Positions 1-7,337 are shown, counted from the stretch's first letter. The stretch is 22,169 nucleotides of DNA from Bacillota bacterium (GCA_023431385.1 JAEYWA010000071.1:1-22169), one strand, 5' to 3'. Numbers and translations: made by a program. Notes: generated by a model from the sequence alone, not told the origin.

Positions 1-126
1 AACTTTGCCTCCAGCTTCCTTCAGATTCCTCGTCACCGAGGACACCCTTGCTCTTGGCTAACGGTTGGCACTATCAACCCCCGTATCGGACTTACACCGA
101 CGAGAAAGCGCCCATGCTGGGCGCAC
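1..126 (-). mobile_element. Group IIC intron, 5' end (partial, domain I)
   Basis: Read on the minus strand, the sequence starts at 126 with GTGCGCCCAGCATGGGCGC. This closely resembles the 5' end of group IIC introns of the Oceanobacillus iheyensis type, which begin GUGUGCCC-GGCAUGGG-UGC. Further conserved domain-I landmarks follow in order: a GGTGTAAGTCC segment (about 86-96), GTTAGCC (about 57-63), CAAGGGTGTCC (about 41-51) and GGAATCTGAAGGAAGCTGG (about 13-31). The first intron base is therefore complement(126), and the 5' exon lies at 127 and above. The exon ends in a terminator hairpin plus T-run (133-167), which is the known insertion preference of class C introns. Only about 126 nt are present. 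The rest of the ribozyme, any reverse transcriptase ORF and the 3' splice site lie outside the window. Confidence 0.85.
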
Positions 127-132
127 AGTGAC

Positions 133-167
133 AAAAACAGCTTGCCGGCATCGGCAAGCTGTTTTTT
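133..167. terminator. Bidirectional rho-independent terminator; group IIC intron target
   Basis: CAGCTTGCCG and CGGCAAGCTG pair around a GCAT loop. The stem extends into an A-run on the left and a T-run on the right, so a U-tract follows the hairpin on either strand. On the plus strand it would end a gene lying left of the window. On the minus strand it is the 5' exon stem-loop of the group IIC intron, whose splice junction is only 7 nt past the hairpin. Confidence 0.85.
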
Positions 168-203
168 GCTGGTATAAAAGCCAAATATTTTTAAATTGAT
201 TTA

Positions 204-232
204 TTGACAGGAAAATTGAAATTGAATAATAT
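204..232 (+). promoter_or_regulatory. Sigma-A promoter of the marR-ABC exporter operon
   Basis: A perfect -35 TTGACA (204-209), a 17-bp spacer and -10 TAATAT (227-232). The predicted start is near 239, about 90 nt before the MarR start codon, and falls inside the dyad described next. Confidence 0.75.
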
Positions 233-234
233 AA

Positions 235-263
235 GTTAGAGTTCTAATTATTAGTATACTAAC
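235..263. promoter_or_regulatory. Candidate MarR operator (29-bp dyad)
   Basis: Two nested inverted repeats share one centre at base 249: outer GTTAG (235-239)/CTAAC (259-263) and inner CTAAT (244-248)/ATTAG (250-254). The site starts 2 bp after the -10 box and covers the predicted transcription start. This is where a repressor would block initiation. Autoregulation by the adjacent MarR protein is inference from position and symmetry. Confidence 0.5.
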
Positions 264-330
264 TATTTAAAGTAGTTCGGATAATAGCTTTATATAACCA
301 AGCCACCGAGATACTGGAAATGAGGAAAAA

Positions 331-771
331 ATGTATAGTCCAAGAGAGTTGAATCATTTACTTATAAAGGTTGGTGCAGCGCACAGGAGAAGATCTGCAT
401 ACGAGTTTACAAAATATAACCTAACAGCAGGCCAGCCAAGAATACTGAATTACCTGTTTGAACATAACGGGTGTATTCAGAGAGAACTGGCAGCTGCTTG
501 TCATCTGGAACCCGCTTCTGTTACCAGCGTACTAAACAGCATGGAAAAGGCTGGCCTTATTGAAAGAAAGCCTGTTCAGGGTGATAAGAGAGCTCTAGAG
601 GTATGGCTCACGGAAAAAGGTTTAGATCAAAAAAAGACTATAGAAGAAAATTTTATTACAATGGCCAATGAGTGCTTTCAGGGGTTTACTGAAGAAGAAA
701 AGCAGCTTGCCGGGGTTTTTCTCGATAGGATATTTAAAAACATGATAAATGGTAAGCAACAGAATACCTGA
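331..771 (+). CDS. MarR-family transcriptional regulator
   Basis: The protein has 146 residues, the usual MarR length. The winged helix-turn-helix occupies about residues 34-100. The recognition helix is around 60-74 (PASVTSVLNSMEKAGLIER), and the wing carries the conserved D-x-R element in GDKRALEVWLTEKG (D85, R87). Flanking helices at both ends would form the dimer interface. The ATG at 331 is preceded by a GAGG Shine-Dalgarno 5 bp upstream. It is the first gene of a three-gene operon, with the exporter starting 17 nt after its stop. By analogy with other MarR-ABC exporter operons it is most likely a drug-responsive autorepressor acting on the dyad at 235-263. The inducing ligand cannot be read from sequence. 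Confidence 0.9.
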   Translation: MYSPRELNHLLIKVGAAHRRRSAYEFTKYNLTAGQPRILNYLFEHNGCIQRELAAACHLEPASVTSVLNSMEKAGLIERKPVQGDKRALEVWLTEKGLDQKKTIEENFITMANECFQGFTEEEKQLAGVFLDRIFKNMINGKQQNT

Positions 772-788
772 AATAGGGGAGTATATAG

Positions 789-2555
789 ATGAATATTTTT
801 AAGGCATATATAAAAAAGTACAGGCTCATGTTTATTATTGCCGTAGCCTGCGTGTTTTTTGAGGCTGTGTGCGATCTGCTTCAGCCAACGATTATGGCCC
901 GAATTATTGATGACGGAGTAAAAAACAGGAACATAGAGGCTGTTCTGCATTTTGGGCTCATAATGTTGGGAATAACTGCTTTAGGAGCTTGCTTTGCTGC
1001 CACAAGAAATATCCTTGCAAGTAAAGTATCACAGAGCTTTGGAGCAGAGTTGCGGTACGACGTTTTCAAAAAAATAATGAGCTTTTCCGAGTCAGGTGCA
1101 GACAGTATGGAAAGCGGGTCATTAATAACAAGAATGACAAATGATACTTCACAGATAACCCAGTTTGTAAATGGAATAATGCGGATATTTTTAAAGGCCC
1201 CGCTTACCTGTTTAGGAGGTGTAACTCTTGCCGTTATGTTAAACCCGTTTATGAGCATAGCACTGCTAGCTGCTATAGCCATAGTAGCGTTACTTATCAT
1301 TATCAGCATGAAAATGAGTTATATCCGTTTTTCCAAGGTTCAGAAAGCCATAGATAAAGTAAACACCGTTGTACAGGAATATCTAATGGGAATCAGGCTG
1401 GTAAAGGCCTTCGGCAGGAATGACGAGGAGGAGCAGAAATTTGAGGCAGCCAATGCGGATTTATATAAAAAAAGTACAGCTTCACAAATTGTTATAGCAT
1501 ATTTCTCTCCGGTTATGTCACTAACAGTCAGTATCGGTATAGCGGTTATTATTTATATGGGAAGCCTGCTGTTTGGTAAGTGCCAGGTTGAGGTCGGAAA
1601 AGTGGCGGCATTTATAAATTACATGAACCAAATACTAACCTCACTTATTATGATAACAAATATTTTTAATATCTTTATAAGAACAAAGGCATCCTCCGAA
1701 AGGATAGAGGAAGTACTTTCAGGAGAGGAGGATTTTACATGTTCATTGAACTACCCTTGTCCAAGTGGCTGTACAGTTAAAGATGCCGCTGAAGGATATG
1801 TTGAAGCTGCTATTACAGGGCAGCTTGAATTCAAAAATGTAACCTTCTCTTATCCTGGTGGAAGCGGTATTCCTGTATTAAAAAATCTTACCTTTAAGCT
1901 GTTGTCAGGAGAAACTCTCGCTGTGATCGGCCCTACTGGTGCGGGAAAATCAACGCTGGCAGGTCTGTGTCTTCGCTTTTATGATGTGGATGAGGGCTCT
2001 ATTCTGATTAACGGTATGAATATTAAAAGTATTAATACTCATAACCTCAGAGAAAATGTAGCCTACGCACCACAAAAGAGTATGCTGTTTACCGGAACAG
2101 TACGCGACAACATTGCCTGGGGGATGGAGAATTCTGAAGAAGATCAGATTATTCGGGCTGCAGTAATTGCACAAGCCGGTGAATTTATTGAAAATATGTC
2201 CAATAGATATGACAGTAGACTGGGGCAAAGCGGAGTAAATTTGTCGGGAGGACAAAGGCAACGGTTATCAATTGCAAGAGCGCTGGCCAAGAACTCTCCT
2301 ATTCTGATTCTGGATGATTGTACAAGTGCTCTTGATGCAATTACAGAGGCCAGAGTCAGAAAGGCGCTGAAGTCCCTCGATAAAGGCAGATCAATAATAA
2401 TGATTACCCAAAGGGTGGGTACGGCAATATCAGCAGACAAAATACTGGTTCTTGATAACGGAGTAAATGTAGGCTTCGGAAATCACACTGACTTACTTGA
2501 AAGCTGCAGTACCTATAGAGAAATTTACAATTCTCAGATAGGGGGTGAAATATAG
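789..2555 (+). CDS. ABC multidrug exporter half-transporter, subunit 1 (degenerate catalytic site)
   Basis: The 588-residue type IV ABC exporter half-unit has six membrane helices within about residues 12-300 and a nucleotide-binding domain from about 346. Walker A is GPTGAGKST (381-389) and the signature LSGGQ (485-489) is canonical. Walker B reads ILILDD, with Asp510 where the catalytic Glu should be, and the switch His is replaced by Gln541 (MITQR). This is the pattern of the catalytically impaired subunit in heterodimeric exporters such as BmrC and TM287. It should pair with the next gene product, whose start lies 2 nt beyond this stop. The linker between the two domains (about 311-345) is long and carries three cysteines (318, 324, 328), which is unusual. 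The protein is membrane-located; substrates are probably drugs or lipophilic compounds (inference). Confidence 0.9.
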   Translation: MNIFKAYIKKYRLMFIIAVACVFFEAVCDLLQPTIMARIIDDGVKNRNIEAVLHFGLIMLGITALGACFAATRNILASKVSQSFGAELRYDVFKKIMSFSESGADSMESGSLITRMTNDTSQITQFVNGIMRIFLKAPLTCLGGVTLAVMLNPFMSIALLAAIAIVALLIIISMKMSYIRFSKVQKAIDKVNTVVQEYLMGIRLVKAFGRNDEEEQKFEAANADLYKKSTASQIVIAYFSPVMSLTVSIGIAVIIYMGSLLFGKCQVEVGKVAAFINYMNQILTSLIMITNIFNIFIRTKASSERIEEVLSGEEDFTCSLNYPCPSGCTVKDAAEGYVEAAITGQLEFKNVTFSYPGGSGIPVLKNLTFKLLSGETLAVIGPTGAGKSTLAGLCLRFYDVDEGSILINGMNIKSINTHNLRENVAYAPQKSMLFTGTVRDNIAWGMENSEEDQIIRAAVIAQAGEFIENMSNRYDSRLGQSGVNLSGGQRQRLSIARALAKNSPILILDDCTSALDAITEARVRKALKSLDKGRSIIMITQRVGTAISADKILVLDNGVNVGFGNHTDLLESCSTYREIYNSQIGGEI

Positions 2556-2557
2556 AC

Positions 2558-4411
2558 ATGACCAGTAAAAAGACATCACAAAATTACGAGAATATGCCTA
2601 AGCTCGGAAGATGGGGAGGAGGACCTCAGCAGCGGTTTCAACCTGGTGCAAAACCAAAGAATACAGGAGGTACTATATTAAGACTTTTAAAAATGTTCGT
2701 GAAATGGAGAAAGCCCCTTATTATAGCAGCAATACTTACTGTATTATCAGCCTCGGCTGCACTGCTGACGCCATATTTACTTGGTGAAGCTATTAATACC
2801 TTCAATATAGATACAAATACTGTTGACTACCGGCTTCTTTCAACCATACTGACAGCTCTTATTGGTTGTTATATTATCAGCTGGGTCATAGACACTATTA
2901 ATGGAATTCTTATGGCAGGGGTTACACAGAGTCTTGTAAAACATATAAGGACTGAGTTTTTCTCCAAGCTTCAAAGGATTCCGCTTGATTTTTATGATAC
3001 CCGGTCCCACGGTGATACCATGAGCAGAATTACAAATGATGTGGACAATATCAGCAGTACTGTGGGACAAACAACTACACAGCTGATTTCCAGTGTTTTT
3101 TCAATAACAGGCTCTCTTGTAATGATGCTGGTTTTAAGCCCCACATTGACATTGGTAGCACTGATTACTATTCCATTGATATTCTTACTTACTAAAATAA
3201 TAGCCAAACGTAGCAGAGAGTACTTTTCGGGACAGCAACAGCAACTTGGCATACTTAACGGAGTAATTGAGGAAAACATACAGGGGCTTAAAATGGTTAA
3301 AGCCTTTAACAGACAGGAAAAGGTACTTGAGGATTTTAAGGCAGTTAATCAGAATTTGTGTGAGTACTCCACCAAAGCTCAGATTTGGTCGGGTTTCCTA
3401 ATGCCGTTTATGAATGTTATAAACAATCTGAGCTATACACTTATAGCTGGCGCCGGCGGTTATATGGCGGTGAGGGAGTATATAAGCGTAGGAGTTGTGG
3501 TCAGCTTTCTTACTTATTCCAGACAGTTTGGTATGCCTCTCAATCATGTTGCAGGCATGTTTAACTCAATACAGTCTGCACTGGCCGGCGCAGAAAGGGT
3601 ATTCGAAGTACTGGATGAACAAGAGGAAGCTGCAGATAAGGATAATTTGAAAGACTTCACTAGTGCAGGAGGGAAGGTTGAATTTAAGGAGGTTTCCTTC
3701 TCCTATACAAAGGATAAACCGATATTGGATAAAGTCAGCTTTCAGGTTCAGCCGGGGGAGGTGATTGCATTGGTTGGTGAGACCGGAGCAGGAAAAACTA
3801 CCATCGTGAACCTTCTGACCCGTTTTTGTGACCCCGACGAGGGAAGTATTCTGATAGACGATACTGATATAAACTGTATTCCGAGAAGAGACCTTAGGAA
3901 CTGCTTTTCTGTGGTACTGCAGGATACTTGCCTGTTTACCGGGAGCATAGCAGACAATATAAGGTACTCAAGACCTGAGGCCACAGATGAAGAGGTTAAG
4001 GCCGCAGCAGTGATGGCTCATGCAGACAGGTTTATAACAAGGCTGCCAAAGGGATATAATACCAAGGTTTCAGGAAGCTCGGACAATCTGAGCCAGGGGC
4101 AGCGGCAGTTGATAGCCATTGCGAGAGCAGTTTTGTGTCAAGCGCCCATATTGATTCTTGACGAGGCCACCAGCAGCGTTGATACCAAGACGGAAAAAGA
4201 AATCCAGCTGGCGCTTTTGAAGCTTATGAAAAATCATACCAGTTTTTTAATTGCTCATCGACTATCGACTATCCGGGATGCTGATAAAATACTGGTAATA
4301 GGAAACGGTGGTATCCTTGAGAGCGGCACTCATGAGGAACTTATGAAGACCGGTGGAATATATCACCACATGGTAATCAGCCAAACGGGGTTGGAGGCCG
4401 AAGCCGGTTGA
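2558..4411 (+). CDS. ABC multidrug exporter half-transporter, subunit 2 (catalytic)
   Basis: The 617-residue partner half-transporter has a basic, Gly/Gln-rich N-terminal tail (about 1-38), which is typical of the BmrD/TM288-like subunit. Six membrane helices follow (about 50-345), then the nucleotide-binding domain. Walker A is GETGAGKTT (407-415). Walker B is ILILDE with the catalytic Glu536 intact, and switch His567 is present. The signature is LSQGQ (511-515) rather than LSGGQ. In the heterodimer, this altered signature would face the Asp-containing Walker B of subunit 1, giving one dead and one active ATP site. The start codon sits 2 nt after the preceding stop, so translation is coupled. 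No terminator follows; instead a new promoter overlaps the stop codon. Confidence 0.92.
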   Translation: MTSKKTSQNYENMPKLGRWGGGPQQRFQPGAKPKNTGGTILRLLKMFVKWRKPLIIAAILTVLSASAALLTPYLLGEAINTFNIDTNTVDYRLLSTILTALIGCYIISWVIDTINGILMAGVTQSLVKHIRTEFFSKLQRIPLDFYDTRSHGDTMSRITNDVDNISSTVGQTTTQLISSVFSITGSLVMMLVLSPTLTLVALITIPLIFLLTKIIAKRSREYFSGQQQQLGILNGVIEENIQGLKMVKAFNRQEKVLEDFKAVNQNLCEYSTKAQIWSGFLMPFMNVINNLSYTLIAGAGGYMAVREYISVGVVVSFLTYSRQFGMPLNHVAGMFNSIQSALAGAERVFEVLDEQEEAADKDNLKDFTSAGGKVEFKEVSFSYTKDKPILDKVSFQVQPGEVIALVGETGAGKTTIVNLLTRFCDPDEGSILIDDTDINCIPRRDLRNCFSVVLQDTCLFTGSIADNIRYSRPEATDEEVKAAAVMAHADRFITRLPKGYNTKVSGSSDNLSQGQRQLIAIARAVLCQAPILILDEATSSVDTKTEKEIQLALLKLMKNHTSFLIAHRLSTIRDADKILVIGNGGILESGTHEELMKTGGIYHHMVISQTGLEAEAG

Positions 4412-4436
4412 CACACATATTACCAGATATTACAAT
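4408..4436 (+). promoter_or_regulatory. Sigma-A promoter overlapping the exporter stop codon
   Basis: TTGACA (4408-4413) uses the TGA stop of the exporter gene. A 17-bp spacer leads to TACAAT (4431-4436). The match to consensus is 11 of 12. It would start transcription near 4443, about 75 nt before the GNAT-remnant ATG at 4517. Confidence 0.65.
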
Positions 4437-4516
4437 AGATTTATCTTTAGAACAGATGAGTGTGCTTATTAAAATCAACGAATAGGCAGACTAATTAATA
4501 TTTATGTGAGGTTATT

Positions 4517-4567
4517 ATGCTGGACAGAAGTATTAAACTAGAGACTTCGAGGCTGATTCTCGGATGA
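4517..4567 (+). pseudogene. Truncated N-terminus of a GNAT (RimJ/RimL-type) acetyltransferase
   Basis: An ATG with a GTGAGG Shine-Dalgarno opens a 16-codon frame, MLDRSIKLETSRLILG, that ends at TGA (4565-4567). LETxRLIL is the characteristic first strand of RimJ/RimL-like acetyltransferases, which normally continue for about 170 residues. No continuation of that domain is found in any frame downstream. The stop overlaps the next start codon (ATGA). I read this as the 5' scar of a deleted acetyltransferase fused to the next ORF. A functional leader peptide is the alternative. Confidence 0.45.
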
Positions 4568-4863
4568 TAGGAAAGGGTACTTTAAGTGGACTTCCTGAGG
4601 ACTTCAGAAAGGCATCTATGGAGAATGCCAAAGGTAGTATACAGGAGGCAGGAGTAGCCAGGTTTGATGTCCTTCAGGAGCAAGAAGAGCCGTCAAGATT
4701 TTTATTGGTTGAAGAATACTATACCCCTAAAGATCAACTAAAGCACAGAGAAACAGCACACTTTAAGAAATGGAAGTCAGAGACCGCAGAAATGCTTGCT
4801 GAACCCTACACTTTTAAAAAATATAATAATATTTCTCCTGAAGATAGAGGTTGGAACCCGTAA
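4564..4863 (+). CDS. Antibiotic biosynthesis monooxygenase (ABM)-like protein, N-terminally truncated
   Basis: Residues from about 12 to 97 fit the ABM/YgiN-type ferredoxin-like fold: DFRKASMENAKGSIQE (helix), GVARFDVLQEQEEPSRFLLVEEY (two strands), the conserved histidines in HRETAHFKKW (61, 66), and a final MLAEP...YNNISPEDRGW segment. Family members start with a strand such as MIV-x-V-x-V-x-V-K-P ahead of this. Here it is replaced by MIGKGTLSGLPE, so the first strand is missing or altered. An in-frame TAA lies at 4534-4536 and no better start is present. Together with the GNAT fragment upstream, this suggests a deletion that joined two genes. The ORF may still be translated by coupling (ATGA overlap), but its activity is doubtful. 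Confidence 0.6.
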   Translation: MIGKGTLSGLPEDFRKASMENAKGSIQEAGVARFDVLQEQEEPSRFLLVEEYYTPKDQLKHRETAHFKKWKSETAEMLAEPYTFKKYNNISPEDRGWNP

Positions 4864-4911
4864 TAGTAGTACGTAAAAATAATTTTATCAGTAAACTGAA
4901 AGTGAGATTGT

Positions 4912-5712
4912 ATGAATATATCTATTGCTACTGCAACCTTTTATAATATCCCTTTTACAGAAGCACTGGAACTGATTAAATTAGCCGGCTTCAATACTAT
5001 TGAACTGGACACCTATTGGACAGGTGGTGACAATTGGGAAGTAACACAGCATTTGAGAGATATCAGGCCCAGAGAGGTACTGAAAATAATAAGGGAAAGT
5101 GGGCTGAAAATAAATTCTCTTCATGATATGGGAGGAGTTATTTTCAAAGACACGGATACGGTAATTAGTCGAGACACCTTTGAATATCTTGAATTCGGAG
5201 GGGAGGATATCCCCTGTATTGTATTTCACGCTCCTCATAAAAAAACAGAGGATAAGAGCTGGTGGTCAGGTTACAGCAGCAAGGCAGCAAACGATTTAAA
5301 AGCTCTAAAGGATAAGTTCCTGGTTTGTATTGAAAATATTCAAAACTTTCCCGGATATCAGACCTCCCTGATTAATCCCCACGAAATGCTTGATTTTGTA
5401 AAAGATAACGGGTTGTTCATTAATATGGATACTACCCATTATGCGCAATGCGGAATTGATATTGTTTCAACAGTAAAATATAGCAGAGACTACGTTAAGG
5501 GAGTACATTTCAGTGATTATAAGGATGGCAAAAGGCATTTGTTTCCCGGAGAAGGAGAATTGGATTTGAAGGGGTTTATCAAATCACTGAAGCTGGAAAA
5601 TATACATGCCTTTACATTGGAGTGTAATATTCCTTATGAAGCCGGCAATCCTGACGTGGCAGTTGAAGGCATGAAGAGGGCTCGAAGCTATATACAAAAT
5701 TTAATTGTTTAA
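4912..5712 (+). CDS. Sugar phosphate isomerase/epimerase-family TIM-barrel protein
   Basis: The 266-residue protein has the xylose isomerase-like/AP endonuclease 2 fold. Likely metal and acid-base residues recur at strand ends: Glu31 (TIELDTYW), His71 (SLHD), His106 (VFHAPH), Glu141 (CIENI), Asp173/His176 (MDTTHYAQCG), His199 (GVHFSDY) and Glu237 (FTLECN). The PGEGELD segment (212-218) is typical of family members acting on sugars, inositols or hydroxypyruvate-like substrates. The substrate cannot be assigned. The gene starts with ATG 48 nt after the ABM ORF and could share its transcript. A new promoter begins at its stop codon, so it is probably the last gene of that unit. Confidence 0.8.
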   Translation: MNISIATATFYNIPFTEALELIKLAGFNTIELDTYWTGGDNWEVTQHLRDIRPREVLKIIRESGLKINSLHDMGGVIFKDTDTVISRDTFEYLEFGGEDIPCIVFHAPHKKTEDKSWWSGYSSKAANDLKALKDKFLVCIENIQNFPGYQTSLINPHEMLDFVKDNGLFINMDTTHYAQCGIDIVSTVKYSRDYVKGVHFSDYKDGKRHLFPGEGELDLKGFIKSLKLENIHAFTLECNIPYEAGNPDVAVEGMKRARSYIQNLIV

Positions 5713-5733
5713 TTAGTTGTTAGTTAATATAAT
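5705..5733 (+). promoter_or_regulatory. Sigma-A promoter upstream of the FMN-binding gene
   Basis: TTGTTT (5705-5710), a 17-bp spacer and a perfect TATAAT (5728-5733). The promoter overlaps the end of the isomerase gene. A near-perfect 16-bp dyad, ATCTAACCGGTTGGAT (5752-5767), lies about 12 bp past the predicted start and could be an operator. Confidence 0.55.
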
Positions 5734-5785
5734 TTAATGTTTACGGAAAATATCTAACCGGTTGGATTAAAGAGAAATAAGATTC

Positions 5786-5918
5786 ATGAGTGGCAAGAAA
5801 TTTATGGAATATAAGTTTAACTGCTGGAGCAGTTGTTCAAAAGTAATATGTACTTTGCGCAGGTGCAGCAATAGTAATCGGTGTCAGAAGATGGTATAAA
5901 AAAACTTTACACGAATAA
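5786..5918 (+). pseudogene. Degraded small membrane-protein ORF
   Basis: An ATG at 5786 opens MSGKKFME. The sequence then reads sensibly only after a frame change: NISLTAGAVVQK, an in-frame TAA, then YVLCAGAAIVIGVRRWYKK-TLHE and a stop at 5916-5918. The pieces together resemble a short protein with one hydrophobic segment and a basic flank. The intact first frame gives a 37-codon cysteine-rich peptide that looks unlike a natural product. I read it as a gene broken by at least one frameshift and one stop. Its family is not recognised, and it could also be chance. Confidence 0.3.
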
Positions 5919-5982
5919 GCATTACGGAGCATGCTAAAGTATAATTAGCAGAGGTATCAAGGCGTAGAAAGTGGGGGCTTAC

Positions 5983-6408
5983 ATGAAAAAGGTTGTCGCA
6001 ATAATTGTAATTATAGGAATTGTTCTTGCAGGGTTTTTTGGATATAGAGGGGTAAGATACTATATTGATCTAAAGAAATATCAGCAGCAAATAGAGGAAA
6101 TTAAAATTGAAAATGTAGATTTAAAATCTGTCCCTGACGGAATGTACATAGGAAAAGCCGAAGTACTTTGGATAGCAGCCGAAGTGAAGGTTATAGTACA
6201 AGATCATAAAATAGTACACATCGACTTGATAAAGCATAAAAATGAGCGTGGTGCAAATGCTGAGGTAATTCCTGAAAAGGTTGTTGAGACTCAGTCATTA
6301 CAAATTGATTCTGTATCAGGGGCTACAAACAGCAGCAAGGTTATTCTTAAGGCAATTGAGAACGCACTTGAAAACACGGGCGCAACTCAATCTTTTGATG
6401 CGAATTGA
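5983..6408 (+). CDS. Membrane-anchored FMN-binding domain protein
   Basis: I chose the ATG at 5983 (141 residues) because GGGGG lies 5 nt upstream; a GTG four codons earlier overlaps that site. Residues 1-22 form one hydrophobic helix with a Lys-Lys start, an uncleaved anchor or signal. The rest is a small FMN-binding domain like that of NqrC/RnfG, with G-x-Y-x-G-x-AEV strands. The motif DSVSGATNSS (109-118) matches the flavinylation signal D-x-x-S-G-A-T-x-S; Thr115 would carry FMN through a phosphoester bond added by ApbE. No ApbE or electron-transfer partner lies in the window. The role is probably extracytoplasmic electron transfer. Its 3' end overlaps the convergent gene by 22 bp. Confidence 0.8.
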   Translation: MKKVVAIIVIIGIVLAGFFGYRGVRYYIDLKKYQQQIEEIKIENVDLKSVPDGMYIGKAEVLWIAAEVKVIVQDHKIVHIDLIKHKNERGANAEVIPEKVVETQSLQIDSVSGATNSSKVILKAIENALENTGATQSFDAN

Positions 6409-7337
6409 GCCGCAATTGCGCCCATATGAGTATTGTCTGTTCCGCAACAGCCACCGACAATTTTTAACGTAATTAATTCATTTAGTTTAAATATTGTTTG
6501 TGCTAACTCCAAGCAATCTGAGGTTTTAATATCCTTTGAATTGTCCAGTTGCTCAGGCGGCAGTGCTGAGGTGTTAGACTGTATTCCGTGGAAGCGCTGT
6601 TTTACAAGGGCGGTTTTGTTAAAATCCCAGCTCAGCGCTTCAAATAAAATTGTGGGATGTATGCAATTTGTCATATAGCATATAGGCTTGCTTTTAACAG
6701 AGCTGTCAATTCTCTCAATAGCGTCATTTATTGAAGTTCCATCTAATAACCTGCCATTATCCCGTATCATAAAACTTATTATGTAAGGTAAGCCTGTTTG
6801 TTCCATGGCCATTGCCATTCCCACCGCTTCGGGTAATGTGGGCATAATTCCTGCATAAAGAAAATCAACTCCCGCTTGGGCAAACAAGTTTGCCTGCCAA
6901 CCGTGAAATTCTTTAGCTTCAGCAGGCTTTAAATATTCAGATGAACTATATGCATCACCTTTACAACCCATTAAGCCGCCGATATACATTTCTACTTCAC
7001 TTACATCTCGAAGCTGTTTTAACGCTGAAATATTATCCAGTAAAAGGCTTTTATCATATCCTGCTTTAGTAACCCGCTCCATGTTTGCCCGTCTTGTCGG
7101 TGTTGTAGCAATAAACAGTAGACCGTGTGTCTTCGCAGCCTCTATATATTGATTCCATAATTGAAGTAAGGCTTCCTTACCTCCCCGGCGATAAATAATA
7201 TTTGCAAATGCAACAGTATCATCAGGTAGCAGCCCGTATTCTCTCTTCAACCTTTCACCTAATGCACCTTCCATTAGTATAACAGCATTTTTTTCATAAC
7301 AGGAAACAAAACTCACTAAATCACCCCAATTTTTCAC
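6387..7337 (-). CDS. Homocysteine S-methyltransferase-family protein
   Basis: The 316-residue single-domain protein has the Zn-dependent homocysteine methyltransferase barrel. Three thiolate ligands are visible: Cys225 (MTNCIHP) and the pair Cys297/Cys298 in GGCCGT (295-300). The N-terminal MEGALGERL (22-30) corresponds to the D-G-A-x-G-T/E substrate loop of the family. It would move a methyl group from a donor such as S-methylmethionine or a methylated sulfur compound to homocysteine; the donor is not identifiable. The start is GTG (7335-7337) with GGAG at 7345-7348, and it overlaps the end of the preceding peptidase gene by 17 nt, so translation is coupled. It converges on the FMN-binding gene, overlapping it by 22 bp with no terminator seen between them. 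Confidence 0.85.
   Translation of the reverse strand: MKNWGDLVSFVSCYEKNAVILMEGALGERLKREYGLLPDDTVAFANIIYRRGGKEALLQLWNQYIEAAKTHGLLFIATTPTRRANMERVTKAGYDKSLLLDNISALKQLRDVSEVEMYIGGLMGCKGDAYSSSEYLKPAEAKEFHGWQANLFAQAGVDFLYAGIMPTLPEAVGMAMAMEQTGLPYIISFMIRDNGRLLDGTSINDAIERIDSSVKSKPICYMTNCIHPTILFEALSWDFNKTALVKQRFHGIQSNTSALPPEQLDNSKDIKTSDCLELAQTIFKLNELITLKIVGGCCGTDNTHMGAIAAQFASKD

Noticed and set aside
881..1309. Minus-strand open frame of 142 codons antisense to exporter subunit 1
   Set aside because: Lies wholly inside a well-supported gene, has no ribosome site and resembles no family; a reading-frame shadow.
5971..5982. GTG start giving four extra residues on the FMN-binding protein
   Set aside because: The GTG overlaps the GGGGG ribosome site that serves the ATG at 5983.
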